A DNA stretch of 44,413 nt from Arthrobacter sp. AL12 (GTDB lineage Bacteria; Actinomycetota; Actinomycetes; Actinomycetales; Micrococcaceae), in the NCBI RefSeq assembly GCF_029960645.1, contig NZ_JASBQY010000013.1:65238-109650 (forward strand). The letters run 5' to 3'. The notes beneath the pieces are model-generated. The model saw only the letters and a program-made list of their open reading frames with translations, was not told the DNA's origin and ran no database searches. Position 1 is the first letter of the stretch, and every line of letters starts with the position of its first letter. A program made the position numbers and the translations under genes. Below, piece after piece: positions 34,252-41,115 of the stretch.

Positions 34252-34455
34252 CTAGGCCCCCCGCCGGATTTCCCGGAGCGGCAAATCGACGGCGACGGCG
34301 GGCCGGGAGCCGCCGTCGGAATCCAGCACCTTCGCTTCGGTGATGAGGGCGAGCTCGGACGTGGCTTTGAGGGCACGGACAAGGTGCTCGGGGGGAACGC
34401 CGTCGACAACGTGGGGCGACGCCCCGGCCGCGGGTTGTGGCCGGCGAGGAGTCAT
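34252..34455 (-). CDS. 67-residue hypothetical protein ahead of the P-type ATPase
   Basis: It reads MTPRRPQPAAGASPHVVDGV, then PPEHLVRALKATSELALITE, AKVLDSDGGS, RPAVAVDLPLREIRRGA. Codon use is genome-like and its stop is 8 bp before the ATPase start. A modest AAGGG precedes the ATG. It is not hydrophobic and has no recognised domain. It could be a small regulatory partner or a translated leader of the ATPase gene. Confidence 0.5.
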   Translation of the reverse strand: MTPRRPQPAAGASPHVVDGVPPEHLVRALKATSELALITEAKVLDSDGGSRPAVAVDLPLREIRRGA

Positions 34456-34537
34456 GCTGAACCCTTGAAAGGTCAGTCCGGGATCCGGACATTGATTCGT
34501 TCACTGTCAGAGTAGCCGTCGAGGGGCGGCGGGGCGA

Positions 34538-35221
34538 CTATTGGCGCGGAGGGGCAGCTGCTACGTCCAGGATGGTGCGGATCGTGTCCTCGTGGGCCAG
34601 GATCCGGAAGTGGCCGGCGGTCTCGAGCTGGATGTTCCGGGCGCCGGGGAGCATGCTCCCCTCAGGGATATGCGGGTCAAAGCGCCCGTACACCGAGGTG
34701 ATGCGCTCATTGACGCGTTCTTCACGGGAGAGCTGCATGGTCACGGCGTTCCGTGGCGAGAAGGCGCGCAGGCTCGGCAGCAGCATGAACGAGGCATAGC
34801 GTGAGCCGGAGAAGGGTGAGCAGACCGCCACCATGCCGGCGATCCGGCGATCCGGATCCAGCTGCATCATCACGAATTTGCCGATCAGTCCGCCTTTGCT
34901 GTGGGCCACGATCACCGCGTCCGAGAGGTCACGGTCCCGGATGTATCCGGCAATCAGGTCCGCAGCTTTGGGCACCGCAAGCCGGTTCCGGTGCAGCAGG
35001 GTCAGCACGTGCACCGGATGGCCGGCCTCATGAAGCCGCTGAACCAGCGGCAGCATAAAGCGCCAATCCTCGTAAACCCCGGGAATCACCACCACGGGCC
35101 GTCCGGTCCCGCCGAGGAAATCCTCCGGCCTGGTCCGCGCCACAGCGCTGAGGACCTGCCGGCCGGCGGCATAAAGGTAGTCCTGGGCCCACCAGCGGGC
35201 GGCCTGCAGGACCCGGCTCAT
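34538..35221 (-). CDS. Alpha/beta hydrolase, lipase-like
   Basis: This 227-residue protein has RPVVVIPGVYEDWRFM (oxyanion strand), nucleophile Ser 108 in VAHSKGGLIG, FDPHIPEG as the likely acid loop, and His in ETAGHFRI. The HSKGG elbow is typical of triacylglycerol-lipase/PGAP1-like folds. Substrate is unknown; an ester or lipid is likely. The ATG at 35221 overlaps the stop of the upstream hydrolase as ATGA, so the two hydrolases are made together. The longer upstream frame is a shadow. Confidence 0.88.
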   Translation of the reverse strand: MSRVLQAARWWAQDYLYAAGRQVLSAVARTRPEDFLGGTGRPVVVIPGVYEDWRFMLPLVQRLHEAGHPVHVLTLLHRNRLAVPKAADLIAGYIRDRDLSDAVIVAHSKGGLIGKFVMMQLDPDRRIAGMVAVCSPFSGSRYASFMLLPSLRAFSPRNAVTMQLSREERVNERITSVYGRFDPHIPEGSMLPGARNIQLETAGHFRILAHEDTIRTILDVAAAPPRQ

Positions 35222-36024
35222 GCCGGGCGCCCCTGGGAAGCCTCTCCGGCGGTCCGGCGGAGCCCGGCGAAGTCCAGGATGGCGCCCGCCACTTCCCCGG
35301 AGCGGTTGTGCTGCACCACGTGTCCGGTGCCCTCGATTTCGAGCAGGTGCCCCTGGGACGCGTGCGCGGCCAGCCGGCGGCACCAGTCAGCGGAGGCGAC
35401 GGGATCGTCGGCGCCCCGCACCACAAGGACCGGGGCAGACACCCCGGTGACCTTCTGCTCCGTGGGGTAGCCCATCATGACGCGCAGGGTCTTCAGGTAC
35501 CAGGCGGGCCCGCAGCGTAAATAGTCCGTGAAGACGAGGGCGTTCGAGGACAAACTCTCGAAGAACACGCTGTCCCGGCCCAGCGCCAGGGCCTGCTGCA
35601 CCACGGTGCGGCGCTTCGCATCGACTACCGGTCCCATCAGGACAAGCTGGGAAATCCGGCCAGGCTGCTGCAACGCCGCTTCGATCGCGAACTGGGTGCC
35701 CATCGAGTGCCCGACCAGAACGAACTCCAGGACCCCCAGCTGTTCCAGGGCGCCGAGGATATAGGTGGCGTGGTCGGCGACCGTGAGGGTGTGTTCCGGG
35801 CGTGGCGTGGCGCCGAAGCCGGGCAGGTCGATCGAGTAGGTGTCAACGGATTCCGCCAGCAGGCCGTGGAGCCGGCTGAAATAGCGGTGCGAGACGCCGA
35901 TTCCGTGGATCAGCACGACGGCGGGACCCGCCTCCCCGGCGGCGGCGCCGGCGGGTCGTGTGGAGACGAACACGTGGCCCAGCTGGCCTGCGGCCTCGAT
36001 CTCGATGCGGTCGGGCCTGCTCAT
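35218..36024 (-). CDS. Alpha/beta hydrolase
   Basis: This 268-residue protein has VVLIHGIGVSHRYF (oxyanion hole), IDLPGFGATPRPEH, nucleophile Ser 107 in LVGHSMGTQ, acid in VVRGADDPVA (206/207) and His 235 in EGTGHVVQH. It belongs to the large family of esterases, C-C bond hydrolases and epoxide hydrolase relatives. Substrate is unknown. It is the first gene of a two-hydrolase operon. A TAAGCATACT element lies about 60 bp upstream of its start. Confidence 0.9.
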   Translation of the reverse strand: MSRPDRIEIEAAGQLGHVFVSTRPAGAAAGEAGPAVVLIHGIGVSHRYFSRLHGLLAESVDTYSIDLPGFGATPRPEHTLTVADHATYILGALEQLGVLEFVLVGHSMGTQFAIEAALQQPGRISQLVLMGPVVDAKRRTVVQQALALGRDSVFFESLSSNALVFTDYLRCGPAWYLKTLRVMMGYPTEQKVTGVSAPVLVVRGADDPVASADWCRRLAAHASQGHLLEIEGTGHVVQHNRSGEVAGAILDFAGLRRTAGEASQGRPA

Positions 36025-36103
36025 GGTGGGCTCATTTCTGTTCGGCGCTTTAGCTCAGCGCCACTCGTCAGCGTCTAGTAAGCATACTGACAGAACCCGC
36101 CGG

Positions 36104-36313
36104 TCAGTCACTCCTCTTGTCGCGCTCGCTGAACTCCTCATCAAGGTCGTAGTGCCTGAATTCGGTCTCCGGGTTCGGTTCGCCGTCCGCCACGTATTCG
36201 TGGTCCAGCTGGCGCTGGACCTGGCTGTCGAGAACCTGCAGATCCTTGTCCTCCACCTCGGAAAGGTCCTCCGGGAATTCATCCTCCGGCGTGAGGTGCA
36301 ACTTCTCGGTCAT
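36104..36313 (-). CDS. Small acidic hypothetical protein, 69 residues
   Basis: This very acidic, probably disordered protein reads MTEKLHLTPEDEFPEDLSEV, EDKDLQVLDSQVQRQLDHEY, then ETEFRHYDLDEEFSERDKRSD. Ribosome site GAGAGG lies 7 bases before the ATG. It has no recognised domain. It is upstream of the hydrolase pair on the same strand (79-bp gap). The composition resembles small stress-induced proteins of actinobacteria, which is only an impression. Confidence 0.72.
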   Translation of the reverse strand: MTEKLHLTPEDEFPEDLSEVEDKDLQVLDSQVQRQLDHEYVADGEPNPETEFRHYDLDEEFSERDKRSD

Positions 36314-36494
36314 GTCAATGCCTCTCTGGGCAGGGGAAAGTGGACTCGAATTTCTGCGTCCCGGCCGCCTTCAGAATAGCTGTGGTCAACTAAGAGTGGA
36401 ATACGCCGGCCGGGCCGCGGTGTAATTTGGGCAGTCAGGGCCCGCAACCCGGCCCAGTCAATCTGACCGGAGTAGCCGGAGCGGGGAGGACCCG

Positions 36495-36740
36495 ATGGGC
36501 AGCGAACGCAAGGACCCCGAGGACATCGTCAAGGACGGCGTCGGGGAGGGAAGCGAGCCGGGTGTAGCGCCTGTGGCCCGCGAGGAGGGCCAGGAGGGGA
36601 GCCCGGCGGGGTCAGGTTCCACCGAGGCCCAGGCAACAGTCGGGGCGACGGACGACAACAAGGCCACAGGCCCGGCGCAGGAACATGACGAGCAGTCCGC
36701 CGACGGCCGCGGGCTCACGACGGATTCCAGCCCGGACTAG
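36495..36740 (+). CDS. Small hydrophilic disordered protein, 81 residues
   Basis: GGGGAGGA lies just before the ATG. The protein is rich in Gly, Glu, Asp, Ser and Ala with no hydrophobic core (MGSERKDPEDIVKDGVGEGS at the start, GRGLTTDSSPD at the end). It resembles hydrophilin-type proteins linked to desiccation or stress, by composition only. It is divergent from the 69-residue acidic protein gene across 181 bp with no other gene. Confidence 0.68.
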   Translation: MGSERKDPEDIVKDGVGEGSEPGVAPVAREEGQEGSPAGSGSTEAQATVGATDDNKATGPAQEHDEQSADGRGLTTDSSPD

Positions 36741-36807
36741 GACCCTGGCTACCCCCTGGGCCGCCCGGCCCAGCAGCCGGCGGGCCTCAGTGCGCAGTCG
36801 GGCCCGG

Positions 36808-37215
36808 CTACGCGGGGCCGACGTTGACGAGCCAGTCGGTCCCGAACCGGTCCGTGCACATGCCGAAGACGTCTCCCCAGGGTGCTTTCTCCATAGGGAC
36901 GGTCACCTGTCCGCCGTCGGCGAGCTTGTCGAAGTAGCCGCGCAGTTCGGCCTCATCGGAGCCGCTGAGCGACACCGAAACGCTGCTGCCGGGTTTGTAG
37001 TCCATGCCGTTGGGTGTGTCCGCACCCATCAGCACCATCCCGTTGGCCGTGCTCAGCATGGCGTGCATAATCTTGTCCTGCTCGGCAGGATCTTCGCTGG
37101 CGTGGTATTCGCCGAAGGTGCTCATGTTCAGTTCCCCGCCGAATACCGACTGGTAGAAGGTCATGGCTTCCTTCGCGTTGTCGCGGAAACTCAGGTACGG
37201 GTTGAGCGTGGTCAT
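36808..37215 (-). CDS. VOC-superfamily protein (PhnB/glyoxalase-like)
   Basis: This 135-residue protein starts TTLNPYLSFRDNAKEAMTFYQ and continues FGGELNMSTFGEY, MHAMLSTANGMVLMGADTP, and WGDVFGMCTDRFGTDWLVNV. This is the PhnB-type subgroup of vicinal-oxygen-chelate folds. Many members lack a known substrate; metal ligands would be among the His and Glu residues. GGAG lies 8 bases before the ATG at 37215. It is single-gene sized and converges with the 81-residue gene. Confidence 0.9.
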   Translation of the reverse strand: MTTLNPYLSFRDNAKEAMTFYQSVFGGELNMSTFGEYHASEDPAEQDKIMHAMLSTANGMVLMGADTPNGMDYKPGSSVSVSLSGSDEAELRGYFDKLADGGQVTVPMEKAPWGDVFGMCTDRFGTDWLVNVGPA

Positions 37216-37358
37216 ATCCGGGACTCCTTGCGGATGGGGTGCCGGCCAGGGTGCCGTGTGGCGCACGCTGGCCGTGCACGTTACAGGGCATATCCTGCCC
37301 CAGATCAGCCCACCAGGGTAGGTGTCGCCGCCCGTCCCTTTTTCAGTGGCGGCGCCGC

Positions 37359-37925
37359 TCAGGCCGTCTGGCCGGCGTGCTCGCCCTCCTCGATTTCCTC
37401 CAGCAGCTTGTCGTTGAAGGCGGGAAGGTCGTGCGGGTTCCGGCTGGTCACGAGACCCTGGTCGACCACGACCTCCTGGTCGCTCCAGTTGGCGCCGGCG
37501 TTCTTCAGATCGGTCTGGAGCGTGTGGTAGGAGGTGACATGCCGGCCGCTGATGACGCCGGCGTCGATGAGCAGCCAGGGGCCGTGGCAGATCGAGGCCA
37601 CCGGCTTGTGCTGCTCAAAGAAGGCCCGGGTGAAGGCCTGGGCGCCCTTGTCGGCCCGGAGGTGGTCCGCGTTGACGACCCCGCCGGGGATCACCAGCGC
37701 GTGGAAATCGGAGGCGTTCGCCTCGGCCACGGTGAGGTCGATGTCGAACTGCTGCCCCTTCTCGGTGCCGTTGTAGCCCTGGAGCTTACCTCCCGTGGGG
37801 GCCACCAGCGTGGGCTCTCCGCCGGCCTCCTTCACCGCGTTCCAGGGGCTGGTCAGTTCCACCTGCTCCACGCCGTCCGTGAGCAGGAAGGCGACCTTCT
37901 TACCGGAAATATTGTGCTCTGACAT
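37359..37925 (-). CDS. DJ-1/PfpI-family protein (class I glutamine amidotransferase-like)
   Basis: This 188-residue protein has KVAFLLTDGVEQVEL at the N-terminus and the nucleophile elbow VASICHGPWLLI with Cys 113 and His 114, plus the glutamate at 20 typical of PfpI/YhbO. Relatives act as glyoxalases or protein deglycases and protect against carbonyl and oxidative stress; some were called proteases. GAGGA lies before the ATG. It sits in the stress-gene region next to DUF2630, which is divergent. Confidence 0.93.
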   Translation of the reverse strand: MSEHNISGKKVAFLLTDGVEQVELTSPWNAVKEAGGEPTLVAPTGGKLQGYNGTEKGQQFDIDLTVAEANASDFHALVIPGGVVNADHLRADKGAQAFTRAFFEQHKPVASICHGPWLLIDAGVISGRHVTSYHTLQTDLKNAGANWSDQEVVVDQGLVTSRNPHDLPAFNDKLLEEIEEGEHAGQTA

Positions 37926-38143
37926 GGGTCCTCCTCTGGTGCCCGGGGAGGTTCACGCAGCCGGTGGACCGGCCGGGACCCTCCGCGCGGAGAGATTGAT
38001 GGCTTACAGGTCCCACTTTAGGAAGCGACAAACTGATAAGCAAGCTGATTATGTTGGGGCCGTCTCCGGTCAACAGTCCTCTGGCCAGTGCGTCACCGCC
38101 TCGCTACTCTGGCGGAAGGACTGCTACCCGAAAGAAGGCCGTC

Positions 38144-38395
38144 ATGGACGAACGACACATCCTGGAACGCATTTCAGCGCTGGTGGAGGAAGAACAGGCG
38201 CTCCGCGAGAAGGCCCCGTCCTCCTCGCCGGACTACGAGCACAGCCCCGAGCACGCCCGGCTGAAGCGCATCGAGGAGGACCTGGACCAGTGCTGGGACC
38301 TCCTGCGGCAGCGCCGGGCCAAGCTGCAGTACGGCGAAAACCCCGACGAGGCGGAGCCCCGCCCCGTCAAGCAGGTGGAAAACTACGAGTCCTGA
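38144..38395 (+). CDS. DUF2630 family protein
   Basis: This 83-residue, mostly helical protein reads MDERHILERISALVEEEQAL, then HARLKRIEEDLDQCWDLLRQ, RRAKLQYGENPDEA. This matches DUF2630, a small actinobacterial protein of unknown function with a coiled-coil centre and the conserved LDQCWDLLRQRRA. AAAGAAGG lies before the ATG at 38144; the 31 residues open upstream are not family-like. A TAAGCAAGCTGA element lies about 95 bp upstream. Confidence 0.88.
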   Translation: MDERHILERISALVEEEQALREKAPSSSPDYEHSPEHARLKRIEEDLDQCWDLLRQRRAKLQYGENPDEAEPRPVKQVENYES

Positions 38396-38514
38396 GCCCC
38401 AGGCGGGAATGCGATGTTGATTGGACTGCTCCTATCCAACGAGGTGGCGCTCCATCCGGCGGGGCCCGGCGCGGCCGGGACTGGTCGGGAGTGGCCGCAC
38501 GGGCCGGGAGGGCC

Positions 38515-38550
38515 GGTCGACGACGGCGGGACGTCGCGCCGTCGTCGACC
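38515..38550. repeat. 14-bp perfect hairpin in the gap before the GAF-ANTAR gene
   Basis: GGTCGACGACGGCG (38515-38528) pairs with CGCCGTCGTCGACC (38537-38550) around an 8-base loop. The gap 38396-38677 holds no gene. No T run follows, so it is not a standard terminator. It could be a processing or regulatory structure; nothing more can be said. Confidence 0.7.
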
Positions 38551-38677
38551 GTTACCCGTTGCTTACCCACCGGACAGCGGAGCGGGTTATGCTTGAGGTG
38601 GACCGTCCTTCAGGGCGTCCCGGCTCAGCAGGGGGCATAAGCAGGGCGATTGTGCCCTCACGCCATAAGGCCCGCAA

Positions 38678-39412
38678 GTGCTCAACCAGCCATTCAATCC
38701 CCTCCCCCTCGATGAACTCACCGCAGTCTTCGCGCGCATCAAAGGCCTGCTCCTGACCGAGGATAAGGTAGACCGCGCCCTACAGCTGCTTGTCCAGGCC
38801 GTCCGGGATGCCATTCCGGGATCCGCCGGCGCCGGCATCTCACTGTTCGACGAGCAAGGGCGCGGAAGCAGCACCGCGTCGACAGCACAGCTCGTGGGGG
38901 AGGCGGACGCCGCCCAGCACGACTTGGGTCAGGGCCCGTGTGTCGAGGCCTGGACGGCAGGGACACCCGTGCTGGTCCACGACGCCGCAGCGGATGACCG
39001 GTGGCCGCTCTGGAGCGAGGCTGTCGCGTCGCTGCCCGTCCGCTCCGTCGTCAGCACGCCGCTGGCCGCCGCCAGCGGACCCATCGGAACGTTGAAAATC
39101 TACGCAGTCCTGCCGGCAGCCTATACCGCCGCCACCGTGCTGCTGCTCGAGAAATTCGCGGTGCCCGCTGCGACCCTGATCGCCCATGTTCAAAGCTCCG
39201 AGACGCCCCGGCACCTCAGCGGCCCGCTCAAAGGAGCCCTCTACGGCCGGGACAACACCAACCGTGCGTGCGGGATCCTGATGGAACGCCATGGGCTGTC
39301 GGCGGAGCAGGCCCTGAGGGAGTTGCTCCGCCGCGCCCGGGCTGACGGAACACCGCTGTCCGTGGTGTGCTCCGGGCTTGTCGATGGTGCACAGCTGCCC
39401 GCCGGCAGCTGA
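38678..39412 (+). CDS. GAF-ANTAR domain RNA-binding antiterminator-like protein
   Basis: This 244-residue protein has a GAF domain at about 30-170 (GISLFDEQG, DLGQGPCVEAW, DRWPLWSEA, VRSVVSTPLAA) and a C-terminal ANTAR domain at about 185-240 (ALYGRDNTNRACGILMERHG then LSAEQALRELLRRARADG). ANTAR domains bind twin hairpins in nascent RNA to prevent termination; GAF would sense a ligand. Start is GTG with AAGG upstream. It converges with a second GAF-ANTAR gene. Target RNAs are unknown. Confidence 0.9.
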   Translation: MLNQPFNPLPLDELTAVFARIKGLLLTEDKVDRALQLLVQAVRDAIPGSAGAGISLFDEQGRGSSTASTAQLVGEADAAQHDLGQGPCVEAWTAGTPVLVHDAAADDRWPLWSEAVASLPVRSVVSTPLAAASGPIGTLKIYAVLPAAYTAATVLLLEKFAVPAATLIAHVQSSETPRHLSGPLKGALYGRDNTNRACGILMERHGLSAEQALRELLRRARADGTPLSVVCSGLVDGAQLPAGS

Positions 39413-39443
39413 AACCCGCGCCGGGGCGCGAGCCCGGCCGGCG

Positions 39444-40196
39444 TCAGCGCTTCTTGGTCATCTCCCCGCTGAGGGTCAGCTGCTCCGCCACGTCGTGCAG
39501 CTTGATATTCAGCTCCGAGCTGGCCCGGGAGAGCAGCAGGAACGCCTCCTGGGCCGTGATCTTGAAGCGCTCCATCAGGATTCCTTTGGCCTGCCCGATC
39601 AGGTCCCGGGTGTCCAGCGCCTGGGTGAGCTGGCTGACCTGCTTGCTGCCGGCGACGGCGACGGCGGCGTGGGCCGCCACCAGTGCCCCGATCCGCTCGG
39701 ATTCGGCGTCGAAGGCGCCCGCTTCGCTCCCGAACAGATTCAAAGCTCCAAGGTGGGCGCCGTCCACAAAGAGCTGGAAGGAGAGCATGCTCCGCGCTCC
39801 AAGCTTGAACGCCGCCCGCGAGAAATCCGGCCAGCGCTGGTCCGAGCTCAGGTCCGGAACGCGGACAATCAGCTCTTCATAGGAAGCGTCCAGGCACGGC
39901 CCCTGCCCGGTTTCGCTTTGGAGGGCATCCACCCGGCGCGGCAGATCACTGGAAGCAGCCCGCGAGTCGATCGTCCGGCGGCCCGTGACAAGGCTGACCG
40001 AGGCGGCGGCCACATGCGGAACCAGTTCCAACGCGGCGTGCACGATCCCGGCCAGCACGGTGTCAGGGTTTTCCTCGTGCTGGAGTTCCCGGGCAATGTC
40101 ACCCAGCCGGGTGGCAAGGGCGTCCGCGGTGATCGGCTCCTCGGTCTGGACGTCCCGTCCCCGGTCACCGATGTCCGCCGAATTTGGCACCATCAT
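39444..40196 (-). CDS. GAF-ANTAR domain regulator
   Basis: This 250-residue protein has a GAF domain at about 40-185 (VSLVTGRRTIDSRAASSD, ETGQGPCLDA, LSFQLFVDGAHLGALNLFG) and an ANTAR domain at about 190-245 (ALDTRDLIGQAKGILMERFK, ITAQEAFLLLSRASSELNIK). It is presumed to bind RNA hairpins and act as an antiterminator, with ligand control through GAF. GGAAAGGG lies 6 bases before the ATG. It differs clearly from the convergent neighbour, so the pair is not a recent duplication. Confidence 0.92.
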   Translation of the reverse strand: MMVPNSADIGDRGRDVQTEEPITADALATRLGDIARELQHEENPDTVLAGIVHAALELVPHVAAASVSLVTGRRTIDSRAASSDLPRRVDALQSETGQGPCLDASYEELIVRVPDLSSDQRWPDFSRAAFKLGARSMLSFQLFVDGAHLGALNLFGSEAGAFDAESERIGALVAAHAAVAVAGSKQVSQLTQALDTRDLIGQAKGILMERFKITAQEAFLLLSRASSELNIKLHDVAEQLTLSGEMTKKR

Positions 40197-40392
40197 GGCG
40201 CACCCTTTCCACCTGGTTTAGTCACGGTTCTCCTTCGAAATATACCCCCGCGAACGCCACCGGAACCGGGCCCGAAGCAAATATCTGGCGGGGCGGTCTC
40301 CAGGTATCAACGTGGCCGTGTGAGACTGGGGCATCGGACTCAATCGAGACTGGCACCTCCCTGCAAAGCAAGCCCTCCAAGGAGCAGTAGAC

Positions 40393-40617
40393 ATGAACAG
40401 TCCAGAGCAGAGTTCCCCCGCCCTCCCCCAGATCCACGAGGAAAGCCAGGGCCGGCCCGACCTGAGCAGCCTGCACGTCCGCGAGGACGTGGCCATCACT
40501 GGACTATGCGGCAACGTCCACCTGCCGACCGGCCGGACCTGTGATGTGCCCGAGCGTCACGAGGGATCCTGCCGCTTCGTCGGTCCCGAGGACGCGGAAA
40601 ACCTGGCAGTGCACTAA
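40393..40617 (+). CDS. Small Cys/His-containing hypothetical protein, 74 residues
   Basis: AAGGAG lies before the ATG with about 9 bases of spacing. The C-terminal half has GLCGNVHLPTGRTCDVPERHEGSCRF, where three Cys and one or two His could bind a metal, a small zinc-ribbon-like pattern. The N-terminus is Ser/Glu/Pro-rich. It has no recognised family. A DosR-like GGGGC-ATCG-GACTC (40328-40341) sits 52 bp upstream. It is followed by the DUF6221-like gene. Confidence 0.7.
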   Translation: MNSPEQSSPALPQIHEESQGRPDLSSLHVREDVAITGLCGNVHLPTGRTCDVPERHEGSCRFVGPEDAENLAVH

Positions 40618-40680
40618 GCGCCGTGGCGGCAGGGCGGTTGGGGCTGGTTGCCGGCCAAGCACCGCGCGTACGCTCGCGGT

Positions 40681-40998
40681 GTGGACATTGTTGATTTCCT
40701 GTCTGAGCGGATCACAGAGGACGAGGCCGTGGCGCGGACCCTCCTCGGCGACCGGACAGTTTCGCAATCCGGCGCCTGGTACGAACAACGCCTGCTGCTC
40801 GAGTGCGAAGCCAAGCGGCGACTGATCCGCGTCGTGGAATCCGCCCGCCAGGCGGCCCTCGCGTCACTGGTCAGCGACACGGCCCAGGACGCCGGCTGGA
40901 TCCCGCAATCACTTGAATGGCTTGAGCAGTCGCTGAACGCCCTGGCCCTGCCCTATTACGACCACCCGGACTTCGATCAGGACTGGCTCCGCACCTAG
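40681..40998 (+). CDS. DUF6221-like small protein
   Basis: This 105-residue protein starts VDIVDFLSERITEDEAVART and ends ALPYYDHPDFDQDWLRT. This ITEDEAVA...YxDHPDxxxxW layout is typical of the actinobacterial and phage-associated DUF6221 family, of unknown function. The GTG start has no clear ribosome site; an upstream ATG at 40648 would add 11 residues. The middle is helical and carries one Cys. Confidence 0.75.
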   Translation: MDIVDFLSERITEDEAVARTLLGDRTVSQSGAWYEQRLLLECEAKRRLIRVVESARQAALASLVSDTAQDAGWIPQSLEWLEQSLNALALPYYDHPDFDQDWLRT

Positions 40999-41115
40999 GG
41001 GCCCGGCGCTGCCCTTTTTCCAAGTAATGCCAAAGGTCCGTGTGCAAGAGACAGTTGCGGGCCTAAGCTATGAGCGGGGGGCGTTCAGTAGCGTAGACGC
41101 TTAAGGGAGGCCACT

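Noticed and set aside
34456..34537. Magnesium riboswitch before the P-type ATPase
   Set aside because: The gap is only 82 bp, no M-box-like conserved elements were recognised, and a coding frame lies between it and the ATPase.
38414..38596. 60-codon frame in the gap before the GAF-ANTAR gene
   Set aside because: It has no ribosome site, it runs through the perfect hairpin and the composition is unlike a protein.
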